In this document: positions 12,170 to 22,731 of the stretch, in pieces
How the letters are laid out: every line of letters begins with the position of its first letter
Position numbering within the stretch: position 1 is the first letter of the stretch
Source of the DNA: Gigaspora margarita
Lineage: Eukaryota; Glomeromycota; Glomeromycetes; Diversisporales; Gigasporaceae
Direction: 5' to 3'
NCBI GenBank assembly: GCA_009809945.1
Contig: WTPW01000939.1
Span: 4,766 to 68,765, forward strand
DNA: 64,000 nt
Translations under genes and position numbers: made by a program
The notes under the pieces: generated by a model
Database searches by the model: none
Seen by the model: the letters and a program-made list of their open reading frames with translations, nothing else
What the model was told of the DNA's origin: nothing

Positions 12170-13189
12170 ATCCTGTGATGTGCTTATATATCGCACCCTA
12201 ATTTTATTAGCTAAATTTGTAAATCATTTTTTTTAAAAAATAAAAAATATTGTAAAAACTTTTAATTAGGGTTAGGTTAGGTTAATAGGTTTATTAGAAA
12301 ATTTTTAAATTTTTTTGTGCCTATATGCAAAATTTTGTGCTAAACAAGTTTAATTATTGGAAGTAAAAAGGTTGTCTTAATAAAATTTAACGATATTCAT
12401 ATTTTTTCATTTTTTTAACACATTTTTTGACAATTTCTCTAAAGTTATTAAGACAATCTTTCTAATGTGACTAAGTAAACTTGTTTAGTACTAAATTTTG
12501 TATATAAGCATGAAAAATTTTAAAATTTGTTTTAAAATTTCTAAGTGTAATTCTTAATCTAAAGAATTTTAACAAAAAATTGTTTATTTTTTAAAAAAAA
12601 AAAGATATGCAAATTTAACCAATCAAATTAGAATATGATATACAAGCACAATGCAGGAGTGCGAAGCATATTAAACTTCTTAAAAAAATATATAATTATA
12701 TATTTTTTTAAATACTAAACATATTTCTAAAAAAATTAAATTAAATTATTTTAATAAAATTTTAAGTAATTTTAATTTATAAGTTGTTTCAAAATGTTTC
12801 AAAATATCCTAACTTATGTTTTAACTATTTTATGCCAATACTGGTTGCAGGTATAATAGCTAGTATGGAACCTTTGAATGGACTATTTAAATTAAATACC
12901 AAAGTATATATGTAGCTAGTTGTACCCTCAAGTGTAATTTATGATGTATAAACTAAATAAACCCTACACTTCAAAAAGGCACTTTGAAATTAAAAAAAAA
13001 TATATATATATTTTATATTTAGTATATAAAAAATCTATATACAAAATATATAGTCTAATCTTCATATAGTTATACCTTCGAGATACAAAAAGTAGTGATT
13101 ATATAGAGATGTGACTAATATAGAGGAAATTCTATATAATCACAATTATAAAAAATTATATATAAAAAAATTTTTGTGATTATTTAGAA

Positions 13190-14000
13190 GTTTTAATAAA
13201 TAAAAATTTTTAAATTTTGTTTTTTTTTAAATAATCGATTATAATTGCTACATATAAAAGTTAAAATTGTACTAAATAAATTGATAAAAATGCTCTAAGT
13301 AACATTGTTCAGGAGACAAAATTATATACATGTTAAAATTTGAAATAATTTGAATAATATTTTATTATTACACTTTTACAAATTATGCTTCGGCAAAAAA
13401 ATATTAAAAATTTAAAAAATTTTTGAACTTATTTGAAATTACAAAAATGTATTAATAAAATTTTATCCAAATTATTTCAAAATTTTAATATATATGTAAT
13501 TTTCTATACCGAATAACTTTATTTAGATAACTATTATCGATTTACTTAATATAATTTTAACTTTTATATGTAGCTATGGTATATGATTATTTAAAAAAAA
13601 TTTTAAAATTTTTTTTTTTAAATAATCATATATTGTAGCTACATATAAAAGTCAAAATTATATTGTGTAAATTGATAAGTAAAGTTATTCAGGATACAAA
13701 ATTACATATATTTTAAAATTTTGAAATAATTTGGATAACATTTTATTAATACACTTTTATAATTTAATGTTAAATTCAAAAATTTTTAATTTTTTTAGCT
13801 TTTTTCGTCTAAGCATAACTAGTAAAAGTGTAATAATAAAATGATATTCAAATTGTCTCAAAATTTTAATATATATGTAATTTTGTTTCCTGAACAATAT
13901 TATTTAGAGCATTATTATCGATTTAATTAGTATAATTTTAACTTTTATATGTAGCAATTATAATTAATTATTTAAAAAAAAACAAAATTTTAAAAATTTT
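13190..14000. repeat. Palindrome of about 800 bp
   Basis: Two arms of about 400 bp meet in an AT-only centre near 13605. Matching inverted landmarks include CTACATATAAAAGTTAAAAT at 13248 with its complement at 13935-13960, and AACATTGTTCAGGAGACAAA near 13303 with its complement near 13890-13905. Inner copies of the same motifs lie at 13500-13560 and 13640-13690, so each arm is itself folded. No frame is present. Confidence 0.7.
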
Positions 14001-14199
14001 TATTTGTTAAAAAATAATAAAATAATATAAAAATATTTATAATAATAAAAAGTTAAGGGCATTATTTTATAGCAACCCGTTGCCATGGCGACTCCTGTGA
14101 TCGACCAATCAAAGTCAATCACATGTATCCTTATTTTCAAAAAAGTCACGTGATCTCCATTTTTGTTGATCACTCGATCGCTGAACAGGTCGACTTTGT

Positions 14200-16490
14200 T
14201 TAGTAACCCAGAATTTGATCTTTTGAACTGTTTATCAAAATAAAAATTTTCAAACCTTTGAGCAAAAATATCTTCACAACCACCTGACCAAATTTGATAA
14301 AAATTTTTTTATTTGAATTCTATGGATTCTATAGAATTTAAATAAAAAAAATTCATCGAATTGGTTAGGTGGTTGTGAAGATATCTTTGCTAAAAGCTAA
14401 AGAAAAGTCAAAATGCCTATCAAAATAGGAGCTGCGCCAATTTTTTTAAAAAATTTGAGCGAAGATATCCTAAAACCACCTGACCAAATTTGATGAAAAA
14501 TTTTTATTTGAATTCTAGGAATTCTATAGAATTCAAATAAAAAAATTTTTATCGAATTTGGTCATGTGGTTGTGAGCAGTGATGTTGTATTTACTATGTC
14601 CATACCTTTTTTTGGCTTGTCCATGTCCATGTTCACATCCATGTCCACAGTGTCCATAGTGTCCATACATCTTATAATAAAGTATATATTATTAAAAAAT
14701 ATACAATTATATGTAAAATTTAGTGATAAATCTTTTTAACTTAATTTTAAATTATGTTATCATAATAAAATTTCAAGTAATTTCAATTTATATTTTTGTT
14801 TAAAAATGTCCACAACTGTCCAAACTCATGTCCACAACTGTCCATGTACATCACTGGTTGTGGGGATATCTTCACTCAAATTTTTTAAAAAAATTGGCGC
14901 AGCTCCTATTTTGATAGGTGTTTTGACTTTTCTCTAACTTTTAGTGAAGATATCTCCACAACCACCTAACCAAATTTGATGAATTTTTTTTATTTGAATC
15001 CTATGGCATCTATAGAATTCAAATAAAAAAATTTTTATCAAATTTGGTCAGGTGGTTGTGGAGATATCTTCGCTCAAATTTTTTAAAAAAACTGGCGTAG
15101 CTTCTATTTTGATAGACATTTTGACTTTTCTCTAACTTTTAGCAANGATATCTTCACAACCACCTGACCAAATTCAATAAATATTTTTTTATTTGAATTC
15201 TATAAATTCATAGAATTCAAATAAAAAAATTTTTATCGAATTTGGTCAGGTGGTAGTAGAGATATATTGGCTAAAAGTTAGAAAAAAGTCAAAATAGAAG
15301 CTAACCCAATTTTTTTAAAAAATTTGAACAAACATATCTCCACAACCACCTGACCAAATTCAATGAAAATTTTTTTATTTGAATTCTATGGAATTCATAG
15401 GAATCAAATAAAAAATTTTCATTGAATTTGGTCAGGTGGTTGTGGAGATATCTTCGTACAAATTTTTTAAAAAAATTGGTGTAGCTTCTATTTTGATAGA
15501 TGTTTTCTAACCTTTAGCGAAGATATCACCACAACTACCTGACCAAATTCGATGAAAATTTTTTTATTTAAATTCTATAGATCCATTAAATTCAAATAAA
15601 AAAATTTTCATCAAATTTGGTCAGATGGTTGTGGAGATATCTTTGCTCAAATTTTTTAAAAAAATTGGCGTAGCTTCTGCTTTGATAGACGTTTTGACTT
15701 TTCTCTAACTTTTAGCGAAGATATCTTTACAATCACCTGAATTCAATAAAAAGTATTTTATTTGAATTATTTGGAATTCATAGAATTCAAATAAAAAAAA
15801 TTCATCAAATTTGGTCAGGTGGTTGTAGAGATATCTTCGCTCAAATTTTTTAAAAAAATTGGTATAGCTTCTATTTTAATAAACATTTTAACTTTTCTCT
15901 AACTTTTAGTGAAGGTATCTCCACAACTACCTAACCAAATTCAATAAAATTTTTTTTATTTGAATTCTATGGATTCATAGAATTCAAATAAAAAAATTTT
16001 CATCGCATTTGGTTAGGTAGTTGTGGAGATACCTTTGCTAAAAGTTAGAGAAAAGTTAAAATGTCTATTAAAATAGAAGCTATACCAATTTTTTTAAAAA
16101 CTTTGAGCGATGATATCTCCACAATAACCTGACCAAATTTGATAAAATTATTTTTATTTGAATTCTATGGATCTATAGAATTCAAATAAAAATTTTCATC
16201 GAATTTGGTCAGGTAGTTGTGAGATATCTTCACTAAAAGTTAGATAAAGTCAAAATGTCTATCAAAATAGAAGCTACGTCAATTTTTTTAAAAATTTGAA
16301 TGAAGATATCTCCACAATCACCTGACCAAATTTGATAAAATTTTTTTATTTGAATTCTATGAATTCCATAGAATTCAAATAAAAAATTTTCATCAAATTT
16401 GGTTAAGTAGTTGTGAAGATATCTTCACTCAAATTTTTTAAAAAAATTGGTATAGCTTCTATTTTAATAGATGTTTTCAAAATCATTTCA
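14200..16490. repeat. Array of palindromic units inside the Mutator-like element
   Basis: About ten units recur at intervals of roughly 190-200 bp. Each is a hairpin: GATATCTTCACAACCACCTG, ACCAAATTYGATRAAAATTT, TTTGAATTCTATGGATTC, then the complements back out. Neighbouring hairpins are joined by AAGTCAAAATGYCTATCAAA and AAAAATTTGAGCGAAGATAT, also in alternating orientation. EcoRI-like GAATTC sites recur at the hairpin tips. The array is interrupted by a hAT MITE at 14577-14856. Base 15146 is an N. Confidence 0.8.
14577..14856. mobile_element. 280-bp hAT MITE
   Basis: The ends CAGTGATGT and, reverse-complemented, CAGTGATGTAC are flanked by GTTGTGAG (14569-14576) and GTTGTGGG (14857-14864), 7 of 8 alike. 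The subterminal sequence repeats the word GTCCA (for example TCCATGTCCACAGTGTCCAT). The AT-rich core, with AAATATACAATTATATG-type sequence, resembles that of 38587-38835 and of 12690-12800. Confidence 0.8.
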
Positions 16491-16730
16491 AAATTGTCAA
16501 CATATTATTAGAAAAATGTGACCAAATCATTATAATATGGGTCAATTATACTTAAAATTTTATAAAAACGAATCTATAATTTTATTATTAAAAAAAAAAA
16601 AACACATTGAAACGAAATTTTAAATTCATTCAAATCAATAAAGAATTTCAAATAACTTAAAAATACAAATCACCTAATTATTTGTTTTAATTTATATATT
16701 GTATCTCATAATTCTGAAAACAAATCCATC

Positions 16731-18330
16731 CAAACCAAAACTTAGACTACAAAAATCTTTTTCAACCAGTTTATCCCAACAGATAGATTATAACCACCAA
16801 GAGTTTTGCTAGTGCCTTTAACCTTCAAACCAAAACTTAGACTACAAAAATCTTTTTTAACCAGTTTATCCCAACAGATAGATTATAACCACCAAGAGTT
16901 TTGCTAGTGCCTTTAACCTTCATAACTACAACAAGAAGTGTTTGCTTATCACATAATCTCCAAAACAAATCTTTGGTAAAACTATCTCTAGTTCCTCGAA
17001 AAAGTAATTTAAACATATAAACTAGTAAAATCTACCATCAACAAAAAAACTATTATTAGCAATAAATCTACTACAATTATATTACTAAAGAGATGAAAGA
17101 CCAACTGAAGAAAGCTTTAAAAATCCAGGCCGAGTGAAGAAATACCCAAAAAACAAAAGAAGCTATTTTTTTTAAAAAAAAAAAGACTAAAGAAAAAATA
17201 AGCGGGTACTTATCTGAAAGATTAGCCTTCTACACTTTCAAATAACGATACCGCTGAAGACTTCAATAATGACAACTACAAAGCTTCACCTATTTTAGGT
17301 CTCAGGCCTTCTAAANGAAGAAGTACCTAAAGAAAGAGAAAAATTAGTTCTGATGACAAAAAAAAAAATACTAGCAAAAAATGAGAAAAAAAAACTAGTA
17401 CTTATCTAAAAGACCAGCATCAGTCCCATTTCACATTTTCAATAATAGCGCTAAAGACAGAAAAAAAACTGGTACTTATAGACCAGCCAGTTTATTCCAA
17501 ATGATAGGATTATAACTACCAAGAGTTTTGTCAGTACCTTTAACCTTCATAACTACAAGATGTGTTTCAAAATGAATCTTTGGTAAAACATCTCTAGTTT
17601 CTCGAAAAAGTAATTTAAATACGAAAATCTACTATCAGCAAAAAACTATCATTAGTGACAAAATCTACTACAAAAGAGATGAAAAACCAACTGATAAAGG
17701 CTTCAACAATCCAGGCCTTCAATTTCAAGTATAGTGATACCTAAAAAAACAAAAGAAACAAAAGAAACTAGTTAAAAAAAAAGACTTGCAAAGAAAAAAA
17801 AGACTTGTAAAGAAGAAAAAGAATAGTAAAAAAGAAGAAAAAAAAGCTGGTACTTAGCTGAAAGACCAGCCTCCTGCATTTTTAAATAATGACGCCGCTA
17901 AAGACTTCAATGACAAATTCGAAGCTTCATCTATTTTACATCTCAGGCTCTCAATTACTAGAAAAAATGAGAAAAAAAAAGCTGGTACTTATTTGAAAAA
18001 GAGAAAAGGATGTAAAAAAAAAAGGTGCCTTTATGTAAAAGACTAGTTTAGACCTATTTTGCAACAAAAATGTAACTAACAAAGAAGAGAATTATTTCTG
18101 GTAAAAAAAAAAAGAATTCTAAAGAAAAAAAAAGATAAGTACATACGTACTTATCTGAAGACTGGCCTGTCCTATTTCCTGTTTCAATCCTGATTTCAAA
18201 TAAAAAAAACCTAAAAAAAAAATATATTAGTTCCAGTAACAAGAAAATAAAGAAAAAAAAGAGTTTAATATTTATCAGAAGACCAGTTTATAATTTCAAT
18301 TTCCAAACTAAAGAAAGTCAAAAAAAAAAA
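16731..18330. repeat. Purine-rich tandem repeats
   Basis: A 95-bp unit (ACCAAAACTTAGACTACAAA through AGTGCCTTTAACCTTC) is duplicated in tandem at about 16734-16828 and 16829-16920. A looser unit containing GGTACTTATCTGAAAGACCAG followed by a CGCTRAAGACTTCAATRAC block recurs at about 17195, 17395, 17850 and in part near 17970 and 18145. The + strand is strongly A/G-biased. No coding sequence is seen. Base 17316 is an N. Confidence 0.65.
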
Positions 18331-18341
18331 ATTTAATATAA

Positions 18342-18425
18342 GGGGAGTGACAAAAATCAGGTGATTTTTTAGAGAGGAGAGGGGGTAAAAAAAGTTGAAA
18401 TTATATATAAGAACCTGATCTAAAT
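18342..18425. mobile_element. Harbinger-like MITE, copy 2, truncated
   Basis: The left 80-odd bases match copy 1 (3541-3691) from GGGGAGTGACAAAAATCAG to AGAACCTGATC, and TAA precedes it (18339-18341). The right half is missing. It lies near the right end of the Mutator-like element. Confidence 0.65.
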
Positions 18426-18770
18426 CTAAATGGTAGATCGAAAAAATACACAAGCTTATTGGTACCTAATTCAGAGTTGGTGACCCTACCAGACCAATCT
18501 TAAATCTGATTGGTTGATCATATAAGAGTTGCATAGCAACGGGTCGCTATTGTATTTTTGCCAAAAGTTAATTCAAAATATTTATAATAATAATGTGATT
18601 ATATAGGGGTAGTTTTATATAGGTGGTAAATAAAAAATTGTGATAGTGATTATAATGCAAATATGCTTATATAAAGGTAAAAATTATAGTAAAAAAGGTT
18701 GGTAAATTTACAAATGTAATTATATTGGATTTTTGACTATATAGAGGGTAACTATATAGAGTTTAGACTG

Positions 18771-19211
18771 TAATGGTATAGCATAGTTAAATTGTTGTTA
18801 CCTCTCAAGCAATTTGTAACAAAAGAATCTTACTAAAGATATTTTTTAAAAATTATATTTATATAAGAGAAGTCAGTAGAAAAAGACCAAATTTATTTAA
18901 TAAATTTGGTTTTTTTCTACTAAATCCCCTATAATAGTAATCTAAACTAGAAAACTAAGCTAAATTAGCAAATCTATAATCTGAATTATATTAGATTTTT
19001 TTTTTTTAATTCTTTGATAGTCTTGTTGGTGCTATATTAATAAGTTTATATACTAATCTATAATCTATATATAAAATTCTCCAATTGCAAGTCTAGTATA
19101 ATCTAGCTATCAAAAGACATTTAGATACAATTTGTCATATTAGTTTTTTAATAAAAACTAGAAGTTACAGTCGGCTCTATCAAAATCTAATCCAAGATAA
19201 CTTAATGCCAT
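18771..19211. other. AT-rich spacer, possible LINE 3' end remnant
   Basis: No gene is seen. A small palindrome at about 18870-18925 contains AAAGACCAAATTTATT and its complement. A T-run at 18988-19002 followed by AATTCTTTGATAGTC resembles the start of the retroposon tail at 32940-32975. This may be the 3' end of the decayed minus-strand LINE whose other pieces lie at 25039-29220. Confidence 0.3.
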
Positions 19212-19727
19212 CATCACTAAATATTTTAAGTAGCTATATATCGATATATAATGCATAATCATTTTATATCGATTAAAATTAAATGTTATACATCGATTAA
19301 CTTGTTATAAATTGATATATATCTATAATTGATAAATATTGTAATTAAAATATAAATCGTTATATATCTGCTAATCGATAGTTATTGTATTCATTATGGC
19401 GCGAAGCGTATATTTTGTTTTTTATTTTTTAAATTACAGTAGTAGGGTTCAAAACATTTCAAAAATATTTTAGAACTGTAAAACCAAGCGATCTGTAATC
19501 TGCATTATACCAAGTGTGCATTGAACTATATTTGTAAAATGTTTCAAAATTTTGTAAGATGTATCAATAAAATTTTGTATCACATGATCAGAATAGATCT
19601 TTTGTTTATAAATTAGATCTTCTACATTGTTTTTTTTTCGTTCATTTTGTTTTTTTTTATTTTTGTTTTGTTTTTTTTGTTTTTGTTTTGTTTTTTTTTT
19701 TATTTTTTAATTTTTTTTTCATTTTAT

Positions 19728-20044
19728 NNNNNNNNNNNNNNNNNNNNNNNNNNNNNNNNNNNNNNNNNNNNNNNNNNNNNNNNNNNNNNNNNNNNNNNNN
19801 NNNNNNNNNNNNNNNNNNNNNNNNNNNNNNNNNNNNNNNNNNNNNNNNNNNNNNNNNNNNNNNNNNNNNNNNNNNNNNNNNNNNNNNNNNNNNNNNNNNN
19901 NNNNNNNNNNNNNNNNNNNNNNNNNNNNNNNNNNNNNNNNNNNNNNNNNNNNNNNNNNNNNNNNNNNNNNNNNNNNNNNNNNNNNNNNNNNNNNNNNNNN
20001 NNNNNNNNNNNNNNNNNNNNNNNNNNNNNNNNNNNNNNNNNNNN
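19728..20044. other. Assembly gap (317 N)
   Basis: A run of N lies inside the T-rich core of CATCAGC copy A. Any open frame that crosses it has no support. Isolated N bases also occur at 15146, 17316, 53817 and 53922-53923. Confidence 0.99.
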
Positions 20045-21089
20045 TTTTTTAAATTTTTTTTATTAATTTATTTTATTCTAGTACTTTGTGAGAAAATGCT
20101 TCTTTAGAGAAATAATTTAGTTAGGCACAAGTATTCGCAAGTATTCGCAAGTTAACCTAGCACTTTACAAAACACAACTAGGTTTCGACAATTTCTGAAT
20201 TTGAACTCTTATGTCAGAAAAATAGAGATTTGGGGCTTCATTTATTTTTTTTATTAAGTTTGCTTACATATTTTGTTTTTATTTATTTTTTTTATTAAGT
20301 TTGCTTACATATTTTGTTTTTATTTATTTTTTTTTTACTTATTTTTTTACTTTTATTTTATTTTATTTATTCCTAACTTTTTTCAGAACTTTGCAAGAAA
20401 CAACCTGACTTTCTAGCACTTTACAAGAACACCAACTCTAACTTCTCTGCCATTTTACAAAAACCTACTAGATTCTTCGACAATTTCAAAAACTTCTACG
20501 CTTCTGAGAAATAGTTTTTTTTACTTCTCTACTATTTTTAGAAAGTAGTGAATATGAGTGAAGAGAAATAATAGCTAACTAAGGGTGAGGAAAATAAGTG
20601 TGTAGAGCTGGTATTATGCGACGAAGTGCGAAAGTAGTTTAAATTATTACTATTTTTCATTTTCATTTTTTTTTGTTATTTTTTTACTTCTCTACAATTT
20701 TTAGGACGTAGCGAATATAAGCGAATATAAGTGAATATAAGTCTGTAAAAAAGTATTATGCAACGAAGAGCAAAAGTAGTTTACAATATTACTATTTATT
20801 CATTTTTGTGTTTTTTTGTTATTTTTTTTACTTCTCTATTATTTTTAGAAAGTAGCGAATATAAGCGAATATAATAGTTAAAACAAAGAAAAAAAATAAT
20901 AGCTAACTGCGGGATAAGGAAAATAAGTATATAGAACTAGTATTATGTGACGAAGTGCGAAAGTAGTTTAAAATATTTTTATTTTTTCTTTTCATTTTTT
21001 TTTAGTTTCAGTTTTATTTTTTTTTGTTGTAAAGAATATATAATAATATATAATAAATAAAATATATTTAATTTAAAATATAATGTATA

Positions 21090-21686
21090 GAGACCTTAGG
21101 GTCGATAGCTTAGCGGTTAAGCTTCAAGGTCGCCAATCGAAGGTTGCCGGTTCGAATTTGCCTAAGGGCAGAATTGGATTTTGTGTTAGGACCCGATTTG
21201 GAATAACTGAAGTCATGGACTCAGCCAAAAGGCTGAGTAAGGAACTGTGTAACAGATTTCTGGTGGCGGCGTTTCCGGGCTGTGTCGCTTACCATATGAT
21301 GCTACTGCCGTTAACGAAGAAGGTCAGATGGGAGGCAAGCTCGGTGCAACTACTATCGGGCATGTAGCTAAGTGTGATGGGTTTCGACGGAAAGAGGTGA
21401 AACTGAAACACCGCGGGAGATAGGGACCCAGGACGTCAATTGATGGATGCACCCCAGACGGACTTGTCATATCGATTGCTAACAGCGCGTATTCTAATGA
21501 CGTTCATCTCTCGACACATATGTACCGAAGATTTGGGTTTGGGTGGTAGTGGTAGTGGTTTAAGGTTACGGCCTGACCACAAGTAGAGGTTCACGCATCT
21601 GTGCCCCATTACATAAACACTTAGGTCTAAAATTGCAGGTAGATTAGATTGTTGCGAGTTAGTAGTAAAGGAAAAAATATATATAT
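21090..21686 (+). mobile_element. SINE A, young tRNA-derived SINE with intact promoter
   Basis: A tRNA-like head carries box A TAGCTTAGCGG (21106-21116) and box B GGTTCGAATTT (21149-21159), about 33 bases apart. The body is far richer in G and C than its surroundings. The tail is A-rich then (TA)n. The 12-base target duplication ATATAATGTATA is exact on both sides (21078-21089, 21687-21698). The perfect duplication and intact promoter suggest a recent insertion. Open frames in the body (for example 21083-21367) are incidental. Confidence 0.85.
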
Positions 21687-21948
21687 ATATAATGTATAAT
21701 AATAATAAATAAAAAAACATAAAATTTTATATTAAAATGCGAAACCTTGCGAAAATATGCGAAAACCTGTAAAACGTTTAAAAATAAGTATAAAGTATAA
21801 TAGTATTGATTGAATTATTATTCGTGATTTTAATCTGATTACTATCGATTACTAACTTAATCAATAGTTCTCGTCAGGGGGATTTTAATCGATTACTAGC
21901 CAATAACCAATAATAATCAATAGTAATCCTATACAAATTTTGGTGATG

Positions 21949-22204
21949 ATTGCAATAAGATTATTTATTGTCTCTTTGCATAGCCTTAGTATTTTAATTT
22001 CTTTGGTTTCTTTTTATTGTAGTTTATTGATACTGTTTGAACCTAAGTTATTATTAGATAATCCTAAACTGCTCACTTTTAGTTCTCTTGAAGAACCCAG
22101 GATTTTTAAATTTACTTCTTTCTTCATATACAATTTCTTCTTTCTACACTTTGCTCCTCTTGTAATACTATTTTGAACTTTCCAATTTGTTACTATACTA
22201 TTAA
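21949..22204. other. Spacer between two insertions, no gene seen
   Basis: AT-rich sequence between CATCAGC copy A and the TAA-flanked element. A 78-codon frame at 21940-22176 has no recognisable motif. It may be part of the decayed LINE that continues at 25039, but nothing in it is diagnostic. Confidence 0.3.
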
Positions 22205-22416
22205 AAAAGTGCAGTAAATTATCTAATTAGGGTTTACATAAGTCTGACCTTCTCCCTCCTGTGATAAAACTATTGACCAATCAAATTTTATTTTTTATAA
22301 TATTAAAAAAATTCAAAAATGGGTTTGACTCCATGTTCGATAACAGTTACTATATAGTAAAGTCAAAATTTTACTATGTGAATTAATTAAAGTTGCTTAA
22401 GTAAGATCAAAATATA

Positions 22417-22655
22417 GGGGTAGGTCAATAGAAAAGGGACAAATCATTTTTAGTAAAATTTTTTTATTTTTTAAATTAAAATATCTTGACAACTATTTAA
22501 CCAAATTTGCCAAAAATTTTTTTATTTAAATCTTGAAATTATATAGAATTAAAAAAATTATTAAATTTATTAAGATAGTTGTTAAGATATTTAAGCTTAA
22601 AGTCAAGAAAACTTTTACTTAGAAAAAATTTGTCCCTTTTCTATTGACTCACCCC
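22417..22655. mobile_element. 239-bp palindromic MITE
   Basis: The ends GGGGTAGGTCAATAGAAAAG and, reverse-complemented, GGGGTGAGTCAATAGAAAAG are long inverted repeats. They are bordered by ATA-rich DNA, so the exact duplication is unclear. The core shares the CCAAATTTG, AATTTTTTTATTT building block of the 14-16 kb array. Confidence 0.7.
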
Positions 22656-22731
22656 ATATACTTATTTATTTGATTTTTTGATTTTTATATTCAATGAAAA
22701 AATTAAATTTTTTTAAAAAAATACTTTTGAC

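Larger units (their letters stand above)
6955..13012 (+). mobile_element. SINE family B, copy 1 (3' part, split by insertions)
   Basis: Pieces of a SINE present elsewhere at 23627-24538 appear in order: 6960-7035, about 7976-8105, about 8800-8850, 9065-9110 and 12845-13012. The last piece ends in the A-run plus (TA)n tail that all SINEs here share. The gaps are filled by element X with SINE C and a MITE, a palindrome array, the hAT element at 9253-12169, and palindromic AT-rich DNA at about 12330-12840. The tRNA-like head is missing, so this copy is truncated at the 5' side. Confidence 0.55.
14057..18562. mobile_element. 4.5-kb Mutator-like (MULE-type) TIR element without transposase
   Basis: Nine bases, AAAAGTTAA, are exactly repeated on both sides (14048-14056, 18563-18571), the target duplication length of Mutator-like elements. 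The terminal inverted repeats run about 70 bp and share blocks such as AGCAACCCGTTGCCATG (left) and AGCGACCCGTTGCTATG (right, reverse-complemented), then TGATCGACCAATCA. The interior holds an array of palindromes (14200-16490), a hAT MITE, tandem purine-rich repeats (16730-18330) and a truncated Harbinger-like MITE. No transposase or captured gene was recognised. It is inserted in the pogo-like element. Confidence 0.75.
13051..18770. mobile_element. Pogo-like TA-flanked element split by a Mutator-like element
   Basis: The left end TAGTCTAATCTTCATATAGT and the right end, reverse-complemented, CAGTCTAAACTCTATATAGT are imperfect inverted repeats. TA flanks both sides (13049-13050, 18771-18772). 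This resembles pogo/Tigger-type termini. Without the 4.5-kb insertion it is about 1.2 kb, with no transposase frame. Its left part is a large palindrome at 13190-14000. Confidence 0.6.
19212..21948. mobile_element. CATCAGC-family TIR element, copy A
   Basis: The left end CATCACTAAATATTTTAAGTAG and the right end, reverse-complemented, CATCACCAAAATTTGTATAG mirror the family ends. The order inside is shared with copies B and C: ATCGATATATAA-rich ends, a block around AGAACTGTAAAACCAAGCGATC, long T-runs, repeated GCACTTTRCAAGAAC-type words (20160-20470), GAAGTGCGAAAGTAGTTT (20620, 20950), then GCGAAAACCTGTAAAACGTT near 21765. A SINE (21090-21686) is inserted. Bases 19728-20044 are an assembly gap. 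No transposase is seen. Confidence 0.7.

Noticed and set aside
14200-16490. Possible CRISPR or ordinary satellite array
   Set aside because: Units are palindromic with alternating orientation and no unique spacers of fixed length; the setting is eukaryotic.
19647-20107. Two overlapping 139-codon open frames
   Set aside because: They run through the 317-base assembly gap and through poly-T, so the frame is not supported.
21105-21165. Functional tRNA gene
   Set aside because: Boxes A and B are present, but no cloverleaf acceptor stem closes and a SINE body and tail follow.
21083-21367. 94-codon frame
   Set aside because: Lies over the tRNA-like head of SINE A; a SINE body is not expected to code.
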